Positions 1 through 8,972 of a stretch of 64,000 nucleotides of DNA are shown here, one piece after another (within the stretch, counting starts at the first letter, position 1; every line of letters begins with the position of its first letter). The DNA lies in the NCBI GenBank assembly GCA_010093485.1, contig MU001495.1, positions 186,001-250,000 on the forward strand, read 5' to 3'. A model generated the notes under the pieces. It saw nothing but the letters and a program-made list of their open reading frames with translations, had not been told where the DNA came from and ran no database searches. Source of the stretch: Karstenula rhodostoma CBS 690.94 (lineage: Eukaryota > Ascomycota > Dothideomycetes > Pleosporales > Didymosphaeriaceae). The position numbers and the translations under genes were made by a program.

Positions 1-153
1 CTTTGTGGGGGGCATGATGGTGGCGCTGTCTTTGCGCTTCTCGTCCATGCTGTGGGTGGCTGAGACTGAGGGGGGAGCGGTGGGCTCGCGGATGGTGGGG
101 AGGATGGGCGCGGCGGTGTCGTGCTCTTTCTTTTTCTTCCTTGTGAAGGACAT
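1..153 (-). CDS. 5' fragment of an unrecognised gene, cut by the left edge
   Basis: An open frame of 51 codons starts at an ATG on the minus strand (153-151) and runs off the left end without a stop. The visible N-terminus begins MSFTRKKKKEHDTAAPILPT, so it is lysine-rich and then low in hydrophobic residues, like a disordered or nuclear N-terminus. No domain can be seen. The roughly 1 kb upstream has no competing gene, which fits this being a true 5' end. It could also be a chance frame; only the missing downstream sequence would tell. Confidence 0.4.
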   Translation of the reverse strand, partial: MSFTRKKKKEHDTAAPILPTIREPTAPPSVSATHSMDEKRKDSATIMPPTK

Positions 154-1207
154 TGTTGGTGGTGTGTATGGCCTGCTTCAACAACAAGTACTATTCCAGC
201 AACTACAACTACAAAGGAAGTCAAAACCCTCACCTCCCCAAGACCCACTCCCAACTTATCAATCCCCAACTAGGTACCTCATCCACTACATCACCGCCTC
301 GCCCATCTTGCTCTCACAACACATGATCCAGGGTCCAAACCTGTTCCTGAGACACAAGGCACCATTCGCCACTCGCACGGTGCGATAACGCTTGGTCTGT
401 GTCGAGGACAACAGCGTCAAAACGGATGGTCTAACGGGTGTGTACCTTGTTTCGTGATAGATGGCAGCATGATGGACGACGGGCGGTTGGCGGAGATGTT
501 GGTAGCGAGACAGGGGTTGGCGCTGATCACTTGTTGCGTCACCATGCAGGCCCAGCAAGGCTGTTCATGCCTTCTTGTTCGCGTAGAAGGTACAGCACCA
601 CATCTCCCCACATACAAAAATACCTCTACCCAAAATGGAACCGTAAGCTTGACGAAGGTGGAGGCTTAGATGTCAACCAAGATTCGCACCACCTCCATTG
701 GTGGAACTTCCCGCACGTGATTTTCTTCCCAACCATGCCCCAGCGGGTCTCACAACCACTCACTATACACGCCGACAAGTCCCCGCCCGCAGCTGCAAGA
801 CACATGTGTCCTCCCCTCTAGTCACCCGACTGAAGTACCCTCCACCGTGTCCTGTTAATCAATCTCGAGCTACCCCCAGTGGCCGCGCACCCCGGCGGTT
901 AATATGGAACGCGGGAAAACGGTGCGGCCGCGTCTCGAAACTACTGCTTCGGGCAAGCTTCTCGAAGCGCGCGAAGAAAAGGACAGAGATGCAGCGGCGT
1001 CAAACGCTTGGGGGTGGTGGGTAGCTCCGAGTAGAAAAGTTGGGGCGCGGCCGGTTTTTTGGGGGAGTGTTTTGCGATAGTTATCTGTCCGTACGCACTG
1101 CAATTCTGTCCCGAATTTCCGGCCTCTGAGAGAAGAAGTCGTTACCAGCATTCTCAAAGAACTTTTGAAATCTCCCTAAAGGCGAAGTCGAGACGCAAGA
1201 CCTCACC
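154..1207. other. Intergenic, no supported gene
   Basis: About 1.05 kb between the left-edge fragment and the KDEL protein gene. Several short overlapping frames exist on both strands, but none has a domain or consistent coding character. It should hold the promoters of the two divergent flanking genes. The last 50 bases before 1208 look like an ordinary fungal leader. Confidence 0.5.
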
Positions 1208-1942
1208 ATGCGCTTCACTCCGCTCCTCCCCCTCCTCGCCGCCACCACAGCCCTCGCCTCCTCGGATTCCTCCGCACAAGCCCAAGAAGACTCCACCAAG
1301 CCCGCAGACCCCACGCCCGCAGGCGAGATCTGGGCCGCAAAATGGACAGACGCGGACCTCGCGCCGTACACTAAGCATTGCGCCAGCACCACGACGTTCA
1401 AAGCGCACATCTACACGCTCAAGGAAATGTACCCCACCCTCAAAGAATGGGCGCCGCAGCTCAAAGTCTTCTACAACAAGCAGCTCTACCCTGGGTCGTG
1501 GGGCGGTAAAGACGCCCACGGCGAGGGGAGAGAGCTGTTGAAGATGGCGTATGAGGAGTTGCCGTTTGCGGTGCGGGAATGGTATGTATATAATTCACCC
1601 CCCTCTTTCCTTCTACTTGTGGGATTATCCCAGGCTAATAGAGGATGGGGAGGTAGGTTGGCCAAGAACCCCAAACAGCGCCACTTCAGCGTGCAGGACG
1701 ATGTCGTTTTCTTCGCGCCCGGCGCTATATACCCTATCCTGCCACTCTTCGTTGACGAGCCGGAGAGCGATAAGGTTTCAGACTGTGAGGGCTTGTATGA
1801 GGATCTGGAGAATTACAGCGCTGAGCCGAAGGAGGGTGTTGTGTTGGGGAGGGTGGCGCATAAGAGTGTGGGGGCGAATGAGGTGGAGGTTACGTTGGAG
1901 GCGTTTCAGGTTAAGGGGGCGGGGGGGAAGGATGAGTTGTAG
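1208..1942 (+). CDS. Secreted/ER-luminal protein ending in KDEL, function unknown
   Basis: The ATG at 1208 opens a typical signal peptide (about residues 1-18, MRFTPLLPLLAATTALAS). The product ends exactly in KDEL before the stop at 1940-1942, the ER retrieval signal, so the protein is probably soluble in the ER lumen. The frame reads through, but I infer an intron at 1582-1656 (75 nt, donor GTATGT, branch GCTAAT, acceptor TAG). Because 75 is a multiple of three and stop-free, the ORF hides it. Splicing joins ...FAVREW to LAKNPKQRHFSV and gives 219 instead of 244 residues. The body is acidic and Trp/Tyr-rich with no thioredoxin CxxC, J-domain or lectin motif that I recognise. Signal peptide plus KDEL is seen; the ER location is inferred; the function is unknown. 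Confidence 0.75.
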   Translation: MRFTPLLPLLAATTALASSDSSAQAQEDSTKPADPTPAGEIWAAKWTDADLAPYTKHCASTTTFKAHIYTLKEMYPTLKEWAPQLKVFYNKQLYPGSWGGKDAHGEGRELLKMAYEELPFAVREWYVYNSPPSFLLLVGLSQANRGWGGRLAKNPKQRHFSVQDDVVFFAPGAIYPILPLFVDEPESDKVSDCEGLYEDLENYSAEPKEGVVLGRVAHKSVGANEVEVTLEAFQVKGAGGKDEL

Positions 1943-2449
1943 GGGGCGGAAGTGGATTGTTTGATTGGGGGTGTAGCGGCATTTCCCCGGCAACCCAGCC
2001 AAAGCACCGCTTCCCTGCTGTGTCCAAAGAAAATGGAGAGCGAATGCCCATACTGTAATATGAGAGGGTCGGCTGGGTTCGGACTAACCTCGGCACGAAG
2101 CTCGTCCTCGTACCGTGGTGGCCCTTATCTAACCATTTTGTCTATTCTTGGCACTCAGTTCACTTAGGTCTTGTGCTCCTCCCTAGTGCTGCTATCGCCC
2201 AGCTATCTGCAGCTTGCGGATGCCTGCCATACCTTTGTCGCAATCGCATCCAACATCCTATCATTTCAATACGCCGCCTTCAAGCTTCGCAGACCCGCCG
2301 TTAACGCCCCCGCCCCCGCCCACCGGCAAACCCTCCGCAACATCGTGCCACGCGAAGTGCATATCGCCTACTCGGCATCCGCACGCGGTTCGCATTTATC
2401 ACACCCCGCCAGCATACACCAGTGTTGCAGGAGATCTAACGACCCGCCA
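1943..2449. other. Intergenic; 5' region of the kinase-like gene
   Basis: About 500 bases without a supported gene. The frame of the downstream kinase-like gene stays open back to 2171 but contains no ATG before 2450, so this part is more likely leader or promoter than coding. An upstream exon cannot be excluded. Confidence 0.4.
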
Positions 2450-3298
2450 ATGACTAAGAGCGCTCGCATTCAATCGCGGTTGAGAACGAAAGCACTACGA
2501 GTTCTCACGCTCACCGTCACGAAGCTAGCAGCCCAGAGATACATCAGCAAGCTCTTTACCTACTCTAGCGGCACCATACTCTGTCTTAACTTCTGCATCA
2601 AGTTTGGAGACCCTGTCACCCTCTCGGAAGCAAATACACTTCGATTCATTGGGAGGCACACCTCTGTTCCTGTACCAAAAGACCACCATGCTTTCACGCA
2701 CCATGGCAGGACTTATATTCTTATAGAAAGGATTCGTGGCGAGACTATAGCTAAGAGGTGGCATTCGTTTTCGGACGCGTCGAAGTCGGTCATTTTCAGC
2801 CAGCTTAAACAGATAGTACAAGAACTGCGGTCTGTACCTTGCCAAACCAATGGTGTCTCCGATGTAGGCCGTGGTCCAATCCACGATTATCGGCTTCAAA
2901 CCTCTTCCTGGGGACCTTTCCGCACTATCACTGATTTCCACTTGTCGCTTAGGAATAACGTTACTCTCCAGTCTCTTGAGTTGCCAAATTTATTAAGTCC
3001 TGCTGCTATTCTAGATATGAAACGACTTATCACGTTTCATAAGTCAGGGCCCCACCGACCTGTCCTCACACACGGTGATCTGAGCAGCCTCAACATACTT
3101 ATTCGCGATAATACTGTAGTTGGTATTATAGATTGGGATACAGCAGGATGGCTACCCTACTACTGGGAGTACACAGCGGCATGGCATACTAATCATCAAA
3201 ATTATTTCTGGCAGAACGAAGTGGGCAACTTTTTAGATGTGCAGGAGAAAGAATTGAGTATGGAAAACCTTAGGCGTACATATTTTGGCGAATTCTAA
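2450..3298 (+). CDS. Aminoglycoside phosphotransferase/choline kinase-like protein
   Basis: A 282-residue protein of the APH (protein-kinase-like) superfamily, large and divergent in filamentous fungi and mostly without known substrates. Visible motifs: an N-lobe stretch around GDPVTLSEANTLRFI, the catalytic loop HGDLSSLNIL (H208, D210) and the metal-binding IIDWDTAGW (D228-W229-D230), followed by the family's PYYWEY stretch. These fit ATP-dependent phosphorylation of a small molecule, but the substrate is unknown. The start is the first in-frame ATG (2450); the frame is open further upstream but only with non-ATG codons. No intron is needed. Antibiotic resistance should not be inferred, since fungal members rarely act on aminoglycosides. 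Family confident, role not. Confidence 0.8.
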   Translation: MTKSARIQSRLRTKALRVLTLTVTKLAAQRYISKLFTYSSGTILCLNFCIKFGDPVTLSEANTLRFIGRHTSVPVPKDHHAFTHHGRTYILIERIRGETIAKRWHSFSDASKSVIFSQLKQIVQELRSVPCQTNGVSDVGRGPIHDYRLQTSSWGPFRTITDFHLSLRNNVTLQSLELPNLLSPAAILDMKRLITFHKSGPHRPVLTHGDLSSLNILIRDNTVVGIIDWDTAGWLPYYWEYTAAWHTNHQNYFWQNEVGNFLDVQEKELSMENLRRTYFGEF

Positions 3299-3933
3299 AC
3301 GCCTGTTTCGTTTACGCAACAAGTTCTTTCCCCTCTATTGCGTCCCACGTCGCTACCTTGCCCTGGTCAAAGTGCCCTTGTCCGTCAAACCGGTAGTCAG
3401 CGGCCTTCTTTGCAACATACCACATAGCAATGTCCCTCACGAATGTCCAGTCAGTATGACAAGTCCCTAATGCCTTTCCGCCCTCGGCAATATGCGGGTG
3501 GTAGTAATTTGAGTGTTTAGAAAAGGAAATGGCGAATATCTGTTCGCCAAGGTGGGAAGGGAGCCCAAGAGAAAGGTAGAAGATAAATAGAGAATCTCTG
3601 GTATTTAAGTAGCATCGAACAGTTGAACAGTGGTCCTCTATTCCTTAACCAGGCCAAGACACCGCATTCAGTCGTGTCATCGTGTCAACCAGAGGATATG
3701 GCGGCTGATTGGCTTGAATTACACAAACGCCGACGGACCATGCACGACTTCGAGCGAACGAGAAGATGCTTGTCAGTGTTCTTAGACTAAGCCCGTGTAT
3801 TGCAGCGATGCAAGAACATGAAATCGAGTTTCGTGTATAAAAAGCTGGTTCAAGAACGAGTTTGACAGAAATCATCAGAACGTCCCTTCCCTCTCACCCG
3901 ATCAGCGCCACACATACCACCTCCACCGCGAAA
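3299..3933. other. Intergenic region ahead of the Cys-rich gene
   Basis: About 630 bases. Small frames at 3285-3470 and on the minus strand at 3645-3875 show no family resemblance. The 3' part carries a clean TATA box (listed separately). Confidence 0.45.
3836..3843 (+). promoter_or_regulatory. TATA box of the small Cys-rich gene
   Basis: TATAAAAA lies 91-98 bases upstream of the ATG at 3934. The same string followed by GC occurs upstream of the unknown gene at 61450. Inferred from sequence and distance only. Confidence 0.45.
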
Positions 3934-4175
3934 ATGTGCGAAGTGACCAAGTGCACATGCATCTTCCAAGAATGTGGCGACAGAGTTACCAAGGTGACCA
4001 ACAAAGAGGGTTGCGGTAACCTAGGCAAGCCGGGCTATGAAACGAAAACTAACTGGTTGGGCTCTACTTGCAAGCCGGGCAAGTGTGGCGAAACTGATTG
4101 CAGCAAACCTTATGGTAAGGAACACCTAGGACATAGGAATAGCAAGTTAATTTTCTGATAACGCCTGCAGATTGA
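3934..4175 (+). CDS. Small cysteine-rich protein (61 aa), no signal peptide
   Basis: Two exons, 3934-4114 and 4171-4175, with a 56-nt intron (GTAAGG donor, CTGATAAC branch, TGCAG acceptor). Exon 2 adds only the last residue and a TGA stop. The 61-residue product has eight cysteines (C2, 7, 9, 14, 27, 46, 51, 56) in CxC, CxxxxC and similar spacing, many lysines and glycines, and no hydrophobic leader, so it is probably cytosolic. It could bind metal in the manner of metallothioneins, although the cysteines are sparser than in classical ones, or be a divergent antimicrobial or effector-like peptide. A TATA box sits about 95 bases upstream. Without the intron the frame reads on to 4158 for 74 residues. 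The coding call rests on the cysteine pattern and splice sites, not on homology. Confidence 0.5.
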
Positions 4176-5092
4176 TCAAAAATGGATTTCAACGTCTCTT
4201 CTATCACTGTTGCTCTTCGTGCTGGCAGTGGCCACCCTGTGCTGGATGGAATCTCCTAGCAGTACATTCAAGTTCACGACGGCTGGACTTTATTGCCTGA
4301 TATCTGACACGCTCTTTATAATTTCAATGACGAACATTTGATGAAGGGAAAAAATTGCTTAGAAACAATCAATCGTGCATGCCGAGATACTTCTGGTTCT
4401 ATATTTAACAAGGCTGGCAACAGGGGCGAGCCTTGCCCTATTCGGGAAATTTACGCTTGGCAGGTTGGGCCCGAGCTCTGCAGGTGTTCAGCGCTCCTTT
4501 CTTTTCTTAATCAAGTGGCAACCTCGCCTCGCGTGCTCAAACTCTGGAAGAAGGTCGTCTCTATCGCTCAACCACTACCTACACAGTACGCTTTTCCTCT
4601 CCAAACTTGGCAATCTATTGCAAGGAATACCTATAGTGACTGCGCTTTCGCCACAATTTGGAGGCTTAAACCTGACCCTCAGCTATCACTGAGCAATGCT
4701 TCGGATTTGTCCGCATCATCTAACTTTCAACGCATAACACCTTCGAATTCTTTGCCGGGTTTCACTGCATATGGAGATTATAAGTAAGAGTGGACGCACA
4801 TCGGTTGTCTATCGATATGCAAGCGGCCTGGTGGCCAAAATGCCACAAATCTTCTCTTGAAAAGCAATGCGATTCGAGGATGGTGCGGGGTAGGCGAGGT
4901 GCGCAGTACATGGAAATCGGTGAAGCTGCGCATATATTCTGATGGAAGTAATGCAATTGAAAACGCAGCGGGGCGCGCGAGCGTGCACTACACCATAACT
5001 GCTGTGGACGGAGCTTGATCCTACTGCTTTTAGGCTTTATGATACTCTTGCCCAGCGAACATCGCGACTCAGGTCACGCAACGCACCATAAC
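4176..5092. other. Intergenic, no supported gene
   Basis: About 0.9 kb. Two overlapping plus frames (4338-4787 and 4375-4692) are open but have no domain, and each shifts meaning in the other frame, as expected for chance ORFs. Nothing else is visible. Confidence 0.45.
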
Positions 5093-5998
5093 ATGTCTTT
5101 AGTTAACGACCCGCACTCGCAAATCTTTGTTGGATCATCAGATAATTTTTGGTTGTGGAATCACGATTCTGGCTGGGACTTGACGCATCCTCCCAGCCCA
5201 ACTGCGCCGCCAGTTCAGCCACGACTGTCATTGGAGTGTCACGTCGGCAATGTCACCCTTGACCCTGCGAAGACCGCCCTGATCATAATCGACATGCAAA
5301 ACTTCTCATTGTGTAGCGCGCTGGGGGATGTTGCCCCTTCTGTGTTGTCTGCAGAAGACAAGTTACTGCAGCATGGTATTCCCGCAGCTCGGAAAGCTGA
5401 GATACAGATCGTATGGTTAAATTGGGGTCTTGATGAGGAGGACCTTTCAAGGCTGCCACCTTCAACAATCCGCGCATTCGGCTGGGATACAGAATGTACT
5501 TCTGTCGACTATGACTTATTTCGTTCCCCTTCTCATGGGAATGAGGTGACGAAGCGGCGTGCAGAGATGCCCACAGGACGACATCCTGGGTCTGAACTGG
5601 GGATTGTCACCCTTCCAAATGGAACTGAGATCGATGCCGGTCGTGTCCTCATGAAAGGGAGCTGGAATTCGGACTTACATCTGCCGCTCTCGTCTGCTTT
5701 CAGTGAAGGACAGATAGCAGCACGACCAGACGTCATCATTCACAAGAACAGGAATTCTGGACTTTACAGTTCAAAGTGCAGCTTGACTCGATTTCTTGAG
5801 AGAGAAGGCATTCGAATCCTTCTCTTCGCCGGTATCAACACCGATCAGTGTGTCATGGGAACGCTACAGGATGCTCATGCTCGAGGTTTCGACACAATTC
5901 TACTTCGAGATGGTTGTGCCACCGACAGCCCCATATATACACAGCAAAACGCTGAGTGGAACTGTTGTATGGCTTGGGGCTTCCTTTCGAGCTGTTAA
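5093..5998 (+). CDS. Isochorismatase-like cysteine hydrolase
   Basis: A 301-residue intronless protein of the isochorismatase-like hydrolase superfamily, which hydrolyses amides, ureides or vinyl ethers through a cysteine nucleophile. The catalytic triad is visible: D67 in ALIIIDMQN, K218 in VIIHKNRNSG and C253 in GINTDQCV, the last followed by the helix GTLQDAHARGFDT. It ends in ...NAEWNCCMAWGFLSSC, as in family members whose last helix packs on the core. I chose the ATG at 5093 (MSLVNDPHSQIF); an in-frame ATG at 5039 would add 18 residues. The N-terminal 60 residues precede the core and are typical of fungal homologues. The substrate cannot be deduced. An amidase gene lies 1 kb further on, but a shared pathway is speculation. 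Confidence 0.85.
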   Translation: MSLVNDPHSQIFVGSSDNFWLWNHDSGWDLTHPPSPTAPPVQPRLSLECHVGNVTLDPAKTALIIIDMQNFSLCSALGDVAPSVLSAEDKLLQHGIPAARKAEIQIVWLNWGLDEEDLSRLPPSTIRAFGWDTECTSVDYDLFRSPSHGNEVTKRRAEMPTGRHPGSELGIVTLPNGTEIDAGRVLMKGSWNSDLHLPLSSAFSEGQIAARPDVIIHKNRNSGLYSSKCSLTRFLEREGIRILLFAGINTDQCVMGTLQDAHARGFDTILLRDGCATDSPIYTQQNAEWNCCMAWGFLSSC

Positions 5999-6925
5999 GC
6001 CTTGCATAATGCAATAAATCTTGGAGCGAGCAAAGAGTAACCATGATTTTGTACTTCAATAGCATGGAATCTACGCTTTATCAATGTAAGACTCCTTCCA
6101 ACCGGATACTTTACCCATCGCTAAAGTGAATCTTAGAAGTGAAGGTCTCATACAAGCAACAACAAGCGTAACGTTTCTGTAAACTGTGCTTATGATTTTA
6201 TCTGACTCTTTCTCTCAACAAAATATCTCTGATTGACGCAGATGGCATCAATGAACCAGGCATGACCGGTATCCAAAGACTCGCGCAGTTTTTCTCCGCT
6301 TTGAAATGCGTTTCGTTAACTTGAAATGCGTATGTATCGAGCTTTGAAAATTCACACATTCGGATGGCTGTTAGGCCATCTTATCAAATTAATCCGCAGC
6401 TTTTTTTACGCGGATCTGGTAACGGGTCATCAGCGGTGCCGGACAGGCAAGGGAACGTACCTAGTACAGGATCCCGGCGTTTGATGTCTCGCGAACACGT
6501 GTAATACAGTCTGAAAATCGAACTGATGAGCACCCCAATCTCCACCATGCGGTAGAAATAACAAAACAGTAGTTGTTGCCAATTGCCCTTTTCGAATGAC
6601 GCTGAATATGCTTCATCGCATTTGATTGGCCAACTGCGTTGTTGAGCGAACTATCTCAATCAAGGTATTATGGATATTTGAAAAATAAAAATGTAAAAAA
6701 TGCCAGGCTCTGACGTGTTGTGCTCAGACTATATATGTACCGAGAAGGTTGGATGTGCTGTTTGAACCCTCGATGCCTGTCCGGCAATGCCTCTTTATAC
6801 CCCAGAAATGCAGCAAGCGGATATTATATGCGAATCCCTCCCAACCCAAAACGCCATACCCAAGGTCCCTACCACCCACAAACCTTACCCCTGAGCCAAA
6901 ACCGGAAAACCGAAAACAAACCCCC
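5999..6925. other. AT-rich intergenic stretch with a short direct repeat
   Basis: About 0.9 kb between the convergent isochorismatase-like and amidase genes, more AT-rich than the rest of the window. TTGAAATGCG occurs at 6301 and again at 6321, exactly 20 bases apart. No gene is supported. Confidence 0.45.
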
Positions 6926-8972
6926 TCATCTCGAACTCGCATTCGAGCTCCCCTCCACACTCCGACTAAGTTCCTCCTCCCCTTCCATCCCCCGAAACGC
7001 CATCCGCCCATTCCCCCGCAACACCTCGCACACCATCTCAGCACTGACTTCATACCCGCTCTTCTTCCAGCGGCGGTTCAGCCAGCTCGCTAGCGCATCC
7101 GCGCTGCATCCCCACCGCCGCTCGTCCCACGCCCGCAGGATAACTTCCACGATGCCTGCATCGATGCCAGGTTCAGTCGCGGACTGCAGGGGCACCGAGG
7201 CGAGGGGGAGGGGCAATGCGCGAGGCGGGAAGGTAGCTTCGTACGCGGTGAGGAAGTGGAGGAGTGTGTGTTCGGTGTGGGGCGGGGAGGTGAGGGTGAG
7301 GCCGAAGGGCTGGCCGTTGAGTTTGAGGGCGGAGAGCGGACACGCGGCGGTTGGGTATGAGGCCGCCGCCGACAGCGTCGAGAGCGCCGAGTCGCCCGGC
7401 GCTATCAGTATGTCGAGCTGGTGCGTGTTGAAGACGAAGTCGAGGCCGTCGCGGCCGCCCGCCGTGAGTAGGTGCGTGCGGAGCTGGTTGAGGTGCTCCT
7501 TGGCGGGATGTGCCTGCAGCGCGGACAGCAGATCGTTTTGGTGCGGGCACGTCGGCGGGAGCGTGAGCTCTGGGTGCTCCGTGTTGAAGTTTATGATCTC
7601 GGCGAGGGAATGCACTTTTGTGGTTTTGAACTGGCGGATGAACTCTGCGAGACACTCTTTAAACTCGGAATAGACGATGGGCTCGAAGGCGTTGGCGCCG
7701 TCGTGGTTGAGGGAGGATTGGGAGGGCGGCTCGACAGGGTAGACGATGTCGACGCCCATTTCGATGAGGGACTGCACGACCATGTCGTACTTCTGGAGCA
7801 TGAAGCGTTCGGCGTCGGCGTTAATGCGGCCGCTCTTCCGCCAGGAGGTCCAGATTGTGGGCTCGGTGAAGCCGATGCGGAGGCCGGCGAAATCGGAGCG
7901 GATCTTGTAGTTGGGCTTTTGGGCGCCGAATTTTGTTTCCTTGCCGGTTGGGGAGAGGAGAACGTCCATAAGGGCAACAAGATCTTTTGCTGATTTGGCC
8001 TGTACTCACATTAATACGTGTACAGGAGGAGCCTAGGAGGCAATGCATACCATTCCACCAGCCGAGTCGAAGCTTTTACTGAGCGTGAAAATGCCGTCCA
8101 TTGGTACTTCTCCGATCGTAGGTTTCAACGCATACAACCCAGCGCGATTCGCAGGTGTGATCAGAGAGCCTAGTGTGTCTGTACCGATAGCAAGCGCACT
8201 GAACCCTGAGGCGACGCTCACAGCCGAGCCTGTAGATGAACCTCCAGGCGCGGAAAGTTCCCAGTGTAGCTTCTTCTTCGCAATATGTCTTGCTACATAC
8301 GGCGACTGGCACTGACCTCCCACAGCTGACCAACCAGGCGGCATAGATGGGTTCTTCAGACCACAGAACTCGGTCAGATTCGACTTGCCTAGTATGATGA
8401 GGCCTCTGCGGATAAGGCGGTCCACGATGGTAGCGTTCTTCTTCGGTATGCACCCCACGAAGGCGTACGAGCCTGGTATTCACGCATTAACAACGGACCA
8501 TCTTGAACTTGAAAGAACAGTCCAACGTACCAACAGTAGTATCCATTCCCAAGTTCTTATCCGTCATAATATTATCCTTCAACACAATCGGAATCCCATG
8601 CAACGGCCCCCTCCTCTTCCCCCTACTCCTCTCATCGTCCAGCCTTCTCGCAATGCGCACCAGCTCATGTCTCGGCGCTACACTTATCAAGGCTCTCAAC
8701 TGCCTCCCTCTCCGATTATGCTGCTCAATCTGGTGCAAGTACGCTTCTACGATCTCTACGCTGGTGATGGCGCCTGCATTCAGCATCTCCGCCAGCTCGA
8801 ATGCAGAGGCGACGAGCGGGTCGAAGTCTGACTGGAGAACGGAGGCATCGCTGCCGTAGGATGTGGAAGAGCCTTTGCGCGCGGCCTGTACGTGTATGGT
8901 CTGGAGGAGCTCGGGAGGCAGCTCGGGTTCGAAGGCGGATGGTGTGAAGGCGGCTTTGAGAGACTTCCACAT
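6926..8972 (-). CDS. Amidase (amidase-signature family)
   Basis: Three exons on the minus strand: 8972-8531, 8472-8051 and 7999-6926, giving 645 residues. Introns are 58 and 51 nt, with GTACGT and GTATGC donors. The Ser-cisSer-Lys triad of amidase-signature enzymes is visible: K132 in GIPIVLKDNI, S226 in APGGSSTGSA and S250 in GTDTLGSLITPA; S226 and S250 are 24 apart, as in FAAH. ANRAGLYALKPT follows as usual. One oddity is leucine (L248) where most members have the first glycine of the GGS. It presumably hydrolyses an amide of unknown identity in the cytosol. The start MWKSLKAAF is the first in-frame ATG; the frame is open about 80 bases upstream without ATG. The last 60 residues resemble a DNA-binding or helical tail and are less certain. 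Confidence 0.85.

Noticed and set aside
2171..2449. N-terminal extension of the APH-like protein
   Set aside because: Open but contains no ATG, and the sequence is Pro/Ala-rich without family similarity.
6720..7673. 317-codon plus frame
   Set aside because: Antisense shadow of the last exon of the amidase.
8180..8330. Extra intron in amidase exon 2 starting at a GTATGT within SPYVARH
   Set aside because: No matching in-phase acceptor; the unspliced length before APGGSSTGS agrees with related enzymes.
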